From Haloarcula mannanilytica (GTDB lineage: Archaea; Halobacteriota; Halobacteria; Halobacteriales; Haloarculaceae): a stretch of 64,000 bases of DNA. The DNA lies in NCBI RefSeq assembly GCF_005406125.1, contig NZ_BIXZ01000001.1, forward strand, positions 558,001-622,000, read 5' to 3'. The position numbers were made by a program, and so were the translations under genes. Under the pieces are notes generated by a model. The model made no database searches and was not told where the DNA came from. It worked only from the letters and a program-made list of their open reading frames with translations. Of the stretch, positions 48,884-57,362 are shown piece by piece (positions within the stretch are counted from its first letter, which is position 1; each line of letters opens with the position of its first letter).

Positions 48884-50011
48884 ATGGACGAGCAGACGCG
48901 TAGAGCCGTCGCCGCGGCGGACGAGGCGTTGCCGTCCAGCGACGCGCTTCCCGGCGCTTTCGACACCGGACGAGTCGTGTTCGGCTTCGACGGCTACCTC
49001 GACCGCGTTCGGGAGGTCGTCGCTGACCGCATCGACCCCGAGAGCCACGAACGCCTTGCCACGCTGGAGAGCTTCGGCGACCGCATCGAACGCTCCGTCG
49101 CAGCCGACAGCTCTCTCTCCTTCGAGTGGTTCCAGCAGGGCAACCGAACCGGCGGTCACACCAGTCACCTCGCCCGGGCCTTCGGCGTCTGGTCGTTCGA
49201 CCCGGTGATGATTGGGATGTACGGCGACCCGGTCCACGACGCCTTCGAGGCGGAGTTCGGCGAGTACGACCTCCATTCGCTGGGCGAACCCGGCGTCACC
49301 GACGCCGTCGAGTTCGACGACGGGAAGCTCATGCTCACCGAGATCGGCGACACGATGGCCCTGGACTGGGCCGAACTCGACGCGGCCTTCGGCCACGAGC
49401 GACTGGCCGAGAAGCTCGACGGCGCGCGCCTACTCGGGACCGGCTACTGGTCCGAGACGCCGGACCTGCCGACCATCTTCGATGGGCTCCGTGACCTGTG
49501 GGACGACATCGAGGACCCACCGGAGACCGTCCTTGTCGACCCCGGCGACGTGCGGAAGCTCGATGCCGACCGTCTGCGCGCCGGCCGTGAGGCCATCGGC
49601 CGACTAGACGAGGTGACTGACGTGGTGGTCTCGTCGAACCGGGCCGAGACGGGCGTCCTCGCGGACGCCTACGCCGGCGAGGCCGAGTGGTCGTTCACCG
49701 AGGACGCCGAGGCGGTGTTCGACGCGCTGGAGCCGACCTGGTTCGTCGGTCACGGCGTCGAACGCTCGGTCGTCGTCTCCGCGGACGGCACCGACAGCGT
49801 CGCCGTCCCGGCCGTTTCGGACCCGGAGCTGACGACCAGTTCAGGCGACCACTTCAACGCCGGGCTGGGGCTCGCACTCATTGCTGGCCTCCCGCCCGCG
49901 GCCGCCGTCGTCGTCGGCAACGCCGTCGCCGGCTACTTCGTCCGGACCGCCGATCAGCCGTCGCTGACTGACGTGCGCGCGTTCGTCGACGACTACCTCG
50001 AAAAGTTCTGA
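48884..50011 (+). CDS. PfkB/ribokinase-type sugar kinase, probable ketohexokinase
   Basis: A 375-residue ribokinase-superfamily kinase. The substrate-side opening FGFDGYLDRVREVVADRID and NRTGGHTSHLARAFGVWSFD are atypical for bacterial ribokinases. The catalytic region is LTTSSGDHFNAGLGLALIAG near 325-345, where the base is the Asp of GDHFNAG. Haloarcula species are known biochemically to phosphorylate fructose at C1 with a ketohexokinase; sitting between class I aldolase and 1-phosphofructokinase, this is the prime candidate. The assignment is inference from context and should be tested by assay. Confidence 0.72.
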   Translation: MDEQTRRAVAAADEALPSSDALPGAFDTGRVVFGFDGYLDRVREVVADRIDPESHERLATLESFGDRIERSVAADSSLSFEWFQQGNRTGGHTSHLARAFGVWSFDPVMIGMYGDPVHDAFEAEFGEYDLHSLGEPGVTDAVEFDDGKLMLTEIGDTMALDWAELDAAFGHERLAEKLDGARLLGTGYWSETPDLPTIFDGLRDLWDDIEDPPETVLVDPGDVRKLDADRLRAGREAIGRLDEVTDVVVSSNRAETGVLADAYAGEAEWSFTEDAEAVFDALEPTWFVGHGVERSVVVSADGTDSVAVPAVSDPELTTSSGDHFNAGLGLALIAGLPPAAAVVVGNAVAGYFVRTADQPSLTDVRAFVDDYLEKF

Positions 50012-50037
50012 GCCGCGGTCTCCGATTTCTACGACGC

Positions 50038-50044
50038 TTTTTTT
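50038..50044 (+). terminator. T-tract terminator after the aldolase-kinase pair
   Basis: A run of seven T residues lies 27 bases after the kinase stop, in the 38-base gap before the convergent 1-phosphofructokinase stop. Oligo-T tracts are the usual archaeal intrinsic terminator. Confidence 0.6.
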
Positions 50045-50049
50045 GCCCG

Positions 50050-50958
50050 CTACAGCCGCCGAACCGTCACGTTGTCCCGAAGCGTCTCGATATCGCTCAG
50101 GTCGGGAACGGCCGTGCCGGCCCGCTGGACCACCTGCGAGGAGACGGCGACGCCGGTCTGGAGTGCCGTCTCGTCGTCCGCGCCGGCCTCCCAGGCGCTC
50201 AGGACGCCTGAGAGGAGCGCGTCGCCGGCTCCGACGGTGTCGACCACGTCGATGTCGAGCGCTTCGGCGTACAGCCGGCCCGCATCGCCGACAAGGACAG
50301 CACCGTCCGCACCGAGGGAGGCCAGGACGCGGTCGAAGCCCCGTTCCCGGAACGCCTCCGCCGCGTCCGCACACCCCTCGACGGTGGAGACATCGGCCCC
50401 GGTCGCGTCGCCGAGTTCGGCGCGGTTCGGTTTACAGAGCCCGTACTGAGCGTCGAGTTCCCGGAGAATGTCGCCCCCGGTGTCGACGATTGTCTCCCAG
50501 TCGCCGCCGGCCGCGATGCGGTCGATAGCGTCGGGGGACAGCCCTGGCGGCAGGCTCCCACCGACGAGCACGCGGTCGGGAGACTGCGCTCGCACCTGTT
50601 CGAGCAGCGAGTCGACGACCGACTCGCCGACAGTCGGGCCGGCCTGGTTCAGTTTGTACTCTTCGGCGGCCGCGATAGCGGTGGTGTTGAGCCGGGTCGT
50701 TCCGTCCACGTCGACGAAGGCCGTCTCGACGCCGTCGTCCTGCAGCGTCTCCCGAATAAATGTCCCGGTGAACCCGCCCAGTAGTCCCGTTGCGACGCAG
50801 GGCCGGTCCATCGCGGTGAGCAACTGTGCGGCGTTGATGCCTTTCCCGCCGGCGTCGAACTGCGCATCCTCGGCCCGCATGACACGGTCAGGGGCCATCT
50901 GTTCGTCGAACTGAATCGTCTGGTCGACTGCGGGGTTGTAGGTAACGGTGACAATCAT
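50050..50958 (-). CDS. pfkB: 1-phosphofructokinase
   Basis: A 302-residue PfkB-family enzyme phosphorylating fructose 1-phosphate to the 1,6-bisphosphate. The opening VTYNPAVDQTIQFD, GGKGINAAQLLTAM and the catalytic VDTVGAGDALLSGVLSAW (about 240-257) are those of FruK-type kinases rather than archaeal ADP-dependent ones. KPNRAELGDATG lies in the middle. It forms a leftward operon with glpR, overlapping it by 4 bases. Together with the ketohexokinase candidate and aldolase opposite it gives a complete fructose pathway. Confidence 0.92.
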   Translation of the reverse strand: MIVTVTYNPAVDQTIQFDEQMAPDRVMRAEDAQFDAGGKGINAAQLLTAMDRPCVATGLLGGFTGTFIRETLQDDGVETAFVDVDGTTRLNTTAIAAAEEYKLNQAGPTVGESVVDSLLEQVRAQSPDRVLVGGSLPPGLSPDAIDRIAAGGDWETIVDTGGDILRELDAQYGLCKPNRAELGDATGADVSTVEGCADAAEAFRERGFDRVLASLGADGAVLVGDAGRLYAEALDIDVVDTVGAGDALLSGVLSAWEAGADDETALQTGVAVSSQVVQRAGTAVPDLSDIETLRDNVTVRRL

Positions 50959-51716
50959 GTGCTGACCTCTTCGACGGTTACGTCTGCGTCCGCGAGTGCT
51001 GTGGCGAGTGCGCCCGACGGGCTGGCGTCGGTAACGAGCAAGTCGGCCTGGTCTAAGTCGGCGAAGCTGACGAAGCTCCGGTCGCCGAACTTCGACGCGT
51101 CGGCAACCAGGACGACTCGGCGGGCGCGCTCGACCATCAGTTCCTTGACGGCCGCCTCGTCCTCGTTGGGCGTCGACAGCCCGGCAGCGCTGTCGAGGGC
51201 GTTCGTCCCCAGAAACAACAGATCGAAGTTCATTCGCCCGATGGTTCGCTCGGCCATCGGGCCAACGAGTGCCCGGGTCCGCGGTCGGAGGCTCCCGCCG
51301 GTGAGTTTGGCGTCGACATCTCGCTCGGCCACTTCAGTGGCAAGCTCCGGCATGTTCGTCGCCGCGACGTAGTCCGTGTCCGGAATCGCGCGGGCGACCT
51401 CCATCGTTGTCGAGCCGGCATCGAAACAGACCACGTGGCCCTCGCGGACTTCCTGTGCGGCTCGGTCGCCGATAGCCTGTTTCTCCGCGTAGTGGTCGAC
51501 CTCGCGCTGGCCGTACGGTCGTTCGGTCCCCGCGGAGGACGCCGGTACTGCGCCGCCGTGAGACCGTTTTATCCGGCCTTGCGACTCCAGGTCCCGGAGG
51601 TCACGGCGTATCGTTGCCTTCGAGAACTCCAGTTCCGCGGCCAACTCCGACACTGAACAACCGTCTCGCTCTGTCACCAACTGCACGATAGTGCGCTTTC
51701 GCTCGGCCGGGAGCAT
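50955..51716 (-). CDS. glpR: DeoR-family repressor GlpR
   Basis: A 253-residue DeoR-type regulator. The N-terminal winged helix has the DeoR signature VSELAAELEFSKATIRRDLR (about 21-40), and the C-terminal sugar-phosphate-binding domain includes VCFDAGSTTMEVARAIP and MNFDLLFLGTNALD. In Haloferax the homologue represses fructose and glycerol genes; here it is upstream of and overlapping 1-phosphofructokinase, so it probably controls its own operon and perhaps the aldolase pair, with a sugar phosphate as inducer. Confidence 0.9.
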   Translation of the reverse strand: MLPAERKRTIVQLVTERDGCSVSELAAELEFSKATIRRDLRDLESQGRIKRSHGGAVPASSAGTERPYGQREVDHYAEKQAIGDRAAQEVREGHVVCFDAGSTTMEVARAIPDTDYVAATNMPELATEVAERDVDAKLTGGSLRPRTRALVGPMAERTIGRMNFDLLFLGTNALDSAAGLSTPNEDEAAVKELMVERARRVVLVADASKFGDRSFVSFADLDQADLLVTDASPSGALATALADADVTVEEVST

Positions 51717-51805
51717 TCTCTCGGCTGTGATTGTTTCGCTTCGGTTTTACCTCTTTCTATTGGAGTTGTGCTTGTTTCTGACCAAAGATCGGCCAACAAA
51801 AGCGG

Positions 51806-52789
51806 CTACAGCTCGTCGATGACCGCCGCGGTCACGTCCTCGGTGGACGCGTCCCCGCCCAGATCCGGCGTCCGGGGACCCGAGTCGAGCACGCGCTCGA
51901 CGGCCGACCGGACGGCGTCGCCCTGCTCGTCGTACCCCAGGTGATCGAGCAACATCGCGGCGGAGAGGATCATCGCCGAGGGGTTGGCAATGCCCTCACC
52001 GGCGATGTCCGGCGCGGAGCCATGGACCGGTTCGAACAGCGCGTTCTCCTCGCCGATGTTGGCCGAGGGCAGCAGGCCGAGACCGCCAACGAGGCCGGCG
52101 GCGAGGTCCGACAGCATGTCGCCGGCGAGGTTCGGAGAGATGACGACGCCGTAGTCCTGTGGGTTCATGACGAGATGCATCGCGAGCGCGTCCATGAGCG
52201 CGGTGTCGTAGGAGGCGTCGCGGTCCTCGCCGACCGCCGAGGCGGTATCGAGGAAGAGTCCGTCGGTGGTGCGCATGACGTTTGCCTTGTGGGCGATGGT
52301 CACGTCGTCGTAGCCGTTCTGCTTGGCGTAGCTGAACCCGTACTCGGCGATCTTCTCGGAGGCGTCTTCGGTGATGACCCGCGTACAGGTGGTGACGCCC
52401 TCGGCGATTTCGCTCTCGATGCCCTTGTAGACGCCCTCGGTGTTCTCCCGAATGAACACGATGTCGGTGTCAGGCTGGACGGCGTCGAGGCCGGGGTAGG
52501 ACCGAGCTGGACGGACGTTAGCGAACGAACCGACGACCTGTCGAAGTGGCAGTATAACGTCGGCCGCTGTTTCGCCGGCCGCGCCGAACAGCGTCGCGTC
52601 GGCATCAGCTGCTAGCTTCCGTGTCTCGTTGGGTAGTGCCTCACCGGTCTCGCCTTTCACGGCGTCGCCGGCCTCGCCCTCAACGAAGTCGAAATCGACG
52701 GCGTCGATGGCTTCCAGTACCTCGACCGCAGCGGGGGTGACCTCCTGTCCGATTCCGTCACCGGGGATAACGGCTATCTCGTGTGTCAT
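51806..52789 (-). CDS. leuB: 3-isopropylmalate dehydrogenase
   Basis: A 327-residue decarboxylating dehydrogenase for the third leucine step. [20 protein letters not shown] opens the protein; the substrate arginines are in [13 protein letters not shown], the metal-binding Asp residues in [13 protein letters not shown] and [19 protein letters not shown], and [12 protein letters not shown] follows. The start is the ATG at 52789. Leftward, in the same direction as leuCD but separated from leuD by about 2.25 kb with two regulatory genes; a TATA-like stretch at about 52889 suggests its own promoter. Confidence 0.92.
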   Translation of the reverse strand: MTHEIAVIPGDGIGQEVTPAAVEVLEAIDAVDFDFVEGEAGDAVKGETGEALPNETRKLAADADATLFGAAGETAADVILPLRQVVGSFANVRPARSYPGLDAVQPDTDIVFIRENTEGVYKGIESEIAEGVTTCTRVITEDASEKIAEYGFSYAKQNGYDDVTIAHKANVMRTTDGLFLDTASAVGEDRDASYDTALMDALAMHLVMNPQDYGVVISPNLAGDMLSDLAAGLVGGLGLLPSANIGEENALFEPVHGSAPDIAGEGIANPSAMILSAAMLLDHLGYDEQGDAVRSAVERVLDSGPRTPDLGGDASTEDVTAAVIDEL

Positions 52790-53169
52790 TGCCGGTGAGA
52801 CGGGGGCGGCCGGTGAAAGTGGTTCGGTTCCGGCGTGTCGGTTCCGGCTGCAGCCACGCAAACCGACCAGCGGCGGACGGAGTCAGCATCATATAACGCG
52901 GCGTATGGACCGGAAACAGGCACAACACAGGGGAATGGCACGGGTGACCAGCGGACGACGTGAGCGTGTGGAGGGCCGAAGCGAATCGGGGAGGATCGCT
53001 GGCGACCCGTGCGCAACTACTCGTAGCGATGAGAGCTATGTATATTCTATCTCAATACTAATTATACAGTAGATACTATCTAAACTATTGATACAATAGG
53101 GCTACAGCGACAGGAGCACCGAACTGAAACGGGCCGGAGAAACTGATGAGCGACGTGCACGCGGTCCGA
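52790..53169. other. 380-base gap with AT-rich stretch
   Basis: No gene seen. The first part (about 52885-52900, CATCATATAACGC) may hold the leuB promoter, giving a leader of about 75 bases. The stretch 53037-53102 is unusually AT-rich for this genome and unexplained. Confidence 0.4.
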
Positions 53170-53931
53170 CTACCGATACAGCATCGCCTGGGCGACCTTC
53201 TCGCCGCGGTAGTAGCCGGGGGCAGTGGCGACTGTCGCTGTCTTTACGTCGCCCTCGGCGGTCACCACGCGGTACTCCTTTTGCGGAGCGGAGATGTCGT
53301 TACGCATCAACTGCTGGAACCGCTCTCTGGCCGACTCCCGCTCGTCGGGGTGGAGAAAGTCACTCGCCTTTTTGCCCGCGATCTCAGCAAAGGAGTCCGC
53401 ATCGAGAAACGCCACAGCTGCCTCGTTCGCGTACAGCGCTTCCCAGTCACGGTCAAAGAGGAGAATCGGAATCGGCGCAGTGTCGACGAGATTGTGATAC
53501 CGGTCTTCCGTGCGTTGCACCGCGGTTTCGGCCCGAACGCTCCGGACCGCGTTCTGGATTCGGTTCGCCAGCACGGTGTACTGCTCCGTCCCGGTCCCTT
53601 TCTGCAGGTAGTCAGTGACGCCGGCCGAGATCGCCTGGCTCGCGATTTCCTCTGACCCCTTGCCGGTGAACAGAATAAACGGCAGGTCGGGGTAGTCATC
53701 TCTGACCAGTTCCAGAAAATCTAGCCCGTCCCTGTCGGGCATATCGTAATCGCTGACGATGCAGTCTATCGAGTTGTCGTGCAGCACCGTCAGCGCCTCA
53801 TCGACACACGTCGCAGTCACTACCGAGAACGCCGTGTCCTCTCGTTCCAGAAACTCCGAAACGATCTCGCTAAAGTTCGGATTGTCGTCGAGATGGAGCA
53901 CCGTGATAGCATCTATCGAGACGTGGTTCAT
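53170..53931 (-). CDS. Receiver-PAS signalling protein without an output domain
   Basis: A 253-residue protein: receiver domain (about 8-125; VLHLDDNPNF, phospho-acceptor Asp in CIVSDYDMPDRDGL, FTGKGSEE with lysine in YLQKGTG) then a PAS domain (about 143-250; YHNLVDTAPIPILLFDRDW). It stops at AQAMLYR right after the PAS core, where haloarchaeal relatives continue into a histidine kinase. The stop codon lies in an AT-rich tract, so it may be a truncated hybrid or a true short form. A TATA box TATAATTAATTA lies about 20-30 bases before the start. Confidence 0.82.
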   Translation of the reverse strand: MNHVSIDAITVLHLDDNPNFSEIVSEFLEREDTAFSVVTATCVDEALTVLHDNSIDCIVSDYDMPDRDGLDFLELVRDDYPDLPFILFTGKGSEEIASQAISAGVTDYLQKGTGTEQYTVLANRIQNAVRSVRAETAVQRTEDRYHNLVDTAPIPILLFDRDWEALYANEAAVAFLDADSFAEIAGKKASDFLHPDERESARERFQQLMRNDISAPQKEYRVVTAEGDVKTATVATAPGYYRGEKVAQAMLYR

Positions 53932-54036
53932 GCGGGATGGTTCCCAAGTATAATTAATTATGGTGTGAAACTACGAAAGGGTTGGGTTCTGTTTATACGT
54001 GTTCTGCGTATGTGAGTGACAGAGACTGCAGCCACG

Positions 54037-54777
54037 TCATAGTTTGTGCCGGAACGCGTGGAGGACGTTCTCGCCGGTCTCGGTCAGTTCGACCTGTTTC
54101 GTCCGGCCGACATCGCTGACCGCGATGTACCCGTCCTCGACCAATGGATCAATGATGTTGGCGTTTAACAGCGCGAATTTCGCCTTGTCGTTTGCCGGGT
54201 CCGCATCGTCGATGAACGAAAGCCCGGCGTCTTCGGCAAACTCGATGAGGTCCGATTTCTTGGCGGTGTACGTGTCCGTGTTGGTCCGCTTCAGGTAGTC
54301 GAGGACAGCGACCTGGTCGCGGGAGATGGCTTCGATGGGATATGATGGCAGGACCTCCGCGCGCTCCATCCCGCGAGTGAGCGGTTCCGACGAAACTGAC
54401 GGGACGTGTTCCTCGGGGTGGACGTAGTACGCTGTGGCCGCTGTTGCCATGCACGCGATGGCGCTCCCGATAGCCGCCACCTTCGGCCCGCTGGAGACGT
54501 TGACGCGCACGATGTCCTCGGGATGGTCGGCGGTCAGTGTCGTCACGACCGCTAGCACGTCATAGAGGTCGTGTAAATCCGCTTGGTACAGTTCGACGTT
54601 GACGCCGTTGTCGTCCAGTTCGTCCACGAGTGCCTGCTGGTACGGTGTCAGCCGTTCCGGGTCCGTCGTCGCTGTGAGCAGGTACACCTCATCGGCGTTG
54701 TGCTGGTGGATCGGTTCGGCAATCCGGTCGCGCTCGTGCCCCAGCGGCGCGATGTGTATCTCCCGAATCTGGTCCAT
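54037..54777 (-). CDS. CARF-like/winged-helix regulator (DUF6293 type)
   Basis: A 246-residue protein with a Rossmann-like CARF domain (about 1-130) and a C-terminal winged helix (about 150-246). The N-terminal strand IREIHIAPLGHERDRI and VNVSSGPKVAAIGSAIACM carry the conserved ligand-side loops of CARF proteins (SSGPK in place of the usual TGGTK). The winged helix includes QVAVLDYLKRTNTDTYTAKK. It resembles the haloarchaeal HFX_2341 group. No CRISPR array or cas gene is in the window. A start at ATG 54777 is chosen; 20 more codons upstream are open but not family-like. Confidence 0.75.
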   Translation of the reverse strand: MDQIREIHIAPLGHERDRIAEPIHQHNADEVYLLTATTDPERLTPYQQALVDELDDNGVNVELYQADLHDLYDVLAVVTTLTADHPEDIVRVNVSSGPKVAAIGSAIACMATAATAYYVHPEEHVPSVSSEPLTRGMERAEVLPSYPIEAISRDQVAVLDYLKRTNTDTYTAKKSDLIEFAEDAGLSFIDDADPANDKAKFALLNANIIDPLVEDGYIAVSDVGRTKQVELTETGENVLHAFRHKL

Positions 54778-54841
54778 GTGGGAAGAGCGCCTCGCACAGC
54801 TATTGGTCTTACCATAGTCGAGACAAAAACCGTTCACGCAA

Positions 54842-55030
54842 ACCGAGGTCGCTCTGCGCCTCGCGTTAGTCGTCCGCTTCTGCGAACCGGACGCCTACGC
54901 CTTGGACACGCGAAGCGGCGCTCTGGCGCTCACGGCGTCGCCGTTCGCGCATACCGAGGTCGCGGGGCGCCCTCGCGCTAATCGTCCGCTTCTGCGAACC
55001 GGACGCCTATGCCTCGGACACGCGAAGCGG
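54842..55030. repeat. Degenerate tandem repeat, two units of about 78 bases
   Basis: Unit 1 (54842-54918) and unit 2 (54953-55030), starting 111 bases apart, share ACCGAGGTCGC, TCGTCCGCTTCTGCGAACC, GGACGCCTA and GGACACGCGAAGCGG with a few changes. The internal motif TAGTCGTCCGCTTC also occurs at 55041-55054, which is the 3' end of leuD (stop and last codons). The array looks like duplicated leuD-end DNA that has drifted. It fills most of the gap between leuD and the CARF gene. No coding frame. Confidence 0.7.
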
Positions 55031-55039
55031 TCCTCGTAG

Positions 55040-55684
55040 TTAGTCGTCCGCTTCGATATCCGACCGCGTCTGGTCCAGATACGGCAACTGCGAGGCCGTC
55101 TCCTCGATAGCGTTCCGGTTGGCCTTCATCAGCGCCGTCGTGTCCCAGTTGCCCTCGACGAGGGCCTCGCGCTGGGCGCGGTCGACGCTGACGTTGACCT
55201 CGTTGTCACCGTAGGTGACCGTCTCCGCCCGCACGTCGACTTCGATGTTGCCGTCGGGGTTGTCGTCGACCCATTGCTGGAGCGCGTTGATCGTCTCGTG
55301 GTCGGCGGTGACTGTCGGAATGCCGAGTGCCAGACAGTTCCCGGCGAAGATTTCGGCGAAGGACTCGCCGATGATAGCGTCGATACCCCAGCGCATGAGC
55401 GCCTGCGGCGCGTGCTCGCGGGAGGAGCCACAGCCGAAGTTGGCGTTGACGACCATCACGTTCGAGTCCTGGAATCGCTCCTCGTTGAACGGATGGTCCT
55501 TCTCGTTGTCCTCGTCGTCGAACCGCAGGTCGAAGAAGGCGAACTCGCCCAGGCCGTCGAAGGTGACGACCTTCATGAACCGCGCCGGGATGATCTGGTC
55601 CGTGTCGATGTCGTTGCCGCGAATCGGAATGCCAGACCCTTCGACGTAGTCGACTGACGGGATGTCCTCAGTCGGGTCGCTCAC
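55040..55684 (-). CDS. leuD: 3-isopropylmalate dehydratase small subunit
   Basis: A 214-residue small subunit of isopropylmalate isomerase, which moves the hydroxyl group in the second leucine step together with LeuC. Diagnostic features are [16 protein letters not shown] near residue 23 and [19 protein letters not shown] near 78, the swivelling-domain loop. It starts with GTG 55684 in a GTGA overlap with the leuC stop. Last gene of the main leftward operon. Confidence 0.94.
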   Translation of the reverse strand: MSDPTEDIPSVDYVEGSGIPIRGNDIDTDQIIPARFMKVVTFDGLGEFAFFDLRFDDEDNEKDHPFNEERFQDSNVMVVNANFGCGSSREHAPQALMRWGIDAIIGESFAEIFAGNCLALGIPTVTADHETINALQQWVDDNPDGNIEVDVRAETVTYGDNEVNVSVDRAQREALVEGNWDTTALMKANRNAIEETASQLPYLDQTRSDIEADD

Positions 55685-57102
55685 GCTAAGTTCACCTCCT
55701 TCAGGTCGCGCACGTCAGACACCTCGCCGGTGATGGCTGCGGCGGCCACCATCCGTGGGTTCATCAGGACGGTCCGGCCATCCTTGCTGCCCTGGCGGCC
55801 GACGAAGTTCCGGTTCGAGGAGGAGGCACAGGCCTCGTCGCCCTCCAGTTGATCCTCGTTCATGCCGAGACACATCGAACAGCCGGCGTTGCGCCACTCG
55901 AAGCCGGCGTCCTCGAAGATGTCCTTCAGGCCTTCCTCCTCGGCGGCGCGCTGGACGCGCTGGCTGCCGGGGACGACGAACGCTCGCACGTCGTCGTCGA
56001 CCTCGCGGCCCTTGACGATGCGGGCGGCGCGACGGAGGTCGGGCAGTCGAGCGTTCGTACAGGAACCCAGGAAGGCCACGTCAATGTCGTAGCCTTCCAT
56101 CGTCTCGCCGGGTTCGACGCGCATGTGCTTCTGGGCGCGCCGGGCGGTGTCGACCTTGTCGTCGGCCAGCGACTCGGGCTCGGGAATCGGGTCGTCGATA
56201 CCGATGCCCTGGCCAGGCGTGGTCCCCCACGTGACGACGGGGTCCAGTTCGCCGGCGTCGATCTCGACGATGTCGTCGTATTCGGCGTCCTCGTCCGAGC
56301 GGATGGACTCCCAGTAGGGTTTGAGTTCCTCGAACTTCTCGGGGTGCTCCTGGAAGTAGTCGGTGTCTTTCAGCCACTCGTAGGTGGTCTCGTCGGGATT
56401 GACATAGCCCGCGCGAGCGCCGCCCTCGATAGACATGTTACAGATGGACATCCGCCCTTCCATGTCGAGGTTCTCGATAGTCTCGCCGGCGTACTCGTAG
56501 ACGTAGCCGACGCCGCCCTCGGTCCCGAGTCGGCGGATGATTTCGAGGATGATGTCCTTTGCTTCGACGCCCTCGTCGAGTTCGCCGGTGACTTCGATCT
56601 TGCGGACCTTCTGTTTCTCCATCGCGATGGTCTGGGTCGCCAGCACGTCCCGGATCTGGCTGGTCCCGATACCGAACGCGAGCGCGCCGAAGGCGCCGTG
56701 GGTGGAGGTATGGCTGTCGCCACAGACGATTGTCTTGCCGGGCTGGGTGATGCCCTGCTCCGGGCCGATGACGTGAACGATACCTTGGTCACCTGTCGTT
56801 GGGTCAGAGAACTGGATGCCGGCGTCCCGGACGTTCTCTTCGAGTTCGGCCATCATCGTCTCGGCCGCGTCGTCGCTGTAGGGCCGGTCCTGGTTCGCGG
56901 TCGGCACGATGTGGTCGACCGTCGCGTGGGTCAGGTCCGGGCGTGCGACTTCGAGGCCGCGCTCTTTGAGCATGCCGAAGGCCTGCGGGCTGGTGACCTC
57001 GTGGATGAGGTGGAGCCCGACGAACAGCTGGTCCTGCCCATTGGGCAGGGTCGTGACTTTGTGTCGGTCCCATACCTTGTCGTATAACGTGCCTCGGCTC
57101 AT
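55681..57102 (-). CDS. leuC: 3-isopropylmalate dehydratase large subunit
   Basis: A 473-residue aconitase-family subunit carrying a [4Fe-4S] cluster. Cluster cysteines are in [14 protein letters not shown] and the pair [10 protein letters not shown] near 410; [20 protein letters not shown] is the substrate loop. It overlaps both neighbours by 4 bases: the unknown small gene upstream (57099) and leuD downstream. Confidence 0.94.
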   Translation of the reverse strand: MSRGTLYDKVWDRHKVTTLPNGQDQLFVGLHLIHEVTSPQAFGMLKERGLEVARPDLTHATVDHIVPTANQDRPYSDDAAETMMAELEENVRDAGIQFSDPTTGDQGIVHVIGPEQGITQPGKTIVCGDSHTSTHGAFGALAFGIGTSQIRDVLATQTIAMEKQKVRKIEVTGELDEGVEAKDIILEIIRRLGTEGGVGYVYEYAGETIENLDMEGRMSICNMSIEGGARAGYVNPDETTYEWLKDTDYFQEHPEKFEELKPYWESIRSDEDAEYDDIVEIDAGELDPVVTWGTTPGQGIGIDDPIPEPESLADDKVDTARRAQKHMRVEPGETMEGYDIDVAFLGSCTNARLPDLRRAARIVKGREVDDDVRAFVVPGSQRVQRAAEEEGLKDIFEDAGFEWRNAGCSMCLGMNEDQLEGDEACASSSNRNFVGRQGSKDGRTVLMNPRMVAAAAITGEVSDVRDLKEVNLA

Positions 57103-57362
57103 ACTGTCTCGTCCCGTCCTTCGGTTCCGCGCTCGTAGGCGCGGGTGACGCCCTCGCCGGGTGCCTCGTGGTCGATATCCTCCATCGTCTCGTCAGTCTC
57201 CTCGCCGTCGCGCTCGCCACCGTCGGCGGCGACGACCGGACCGCGGCGAAACACCGCGCCGAAGGTCGCGCTCGTCTTCGGGTGGGTGTGCTGAACGCTG
57301 CGCATCGTCTCGCGCGAGTCTGTCGATTCGCTCGTGTCTGTTGTTGGTTTGTCGTCAGTCAT
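57099..57362 (-). CDS. Uncharacterised small protein inside the ilv-leu operon
   Basis: An 87-residue hydrophilic protein, [20 protein letters not shown]..., from ATG 57362. The first 30 residues are Thr/Ser/Asp-rich and probably disordered. The middle, [20 protein letters not shown], is the only part with hydrophobic character and looks like the conserved core; the end is acidic ([19 protein letters not shown]). Its start overlaps the ilvC end by 8 bases and its stop overlaps the leuC start by 4, so it is translated as an operon member. No family or enzyme motif is recognised. Confidence 0.75.
   Translation of the reverse strand: MTDDKPTTDTSESTDSRETMRSVQHTHPKTSATFGAVFRRGPVVAADGGERDGEETDETMEDIDHEAPGEGVTRAYERGTEGRDETV

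Noticed and set aside
54842-55030. Repeat units as a possible CRISPR array near a CARF protein
   Set aside because: Only two degenerate units of about 78 bases with a 34-base gap; no short conserved repeats with uniform spacers and no cas genes.
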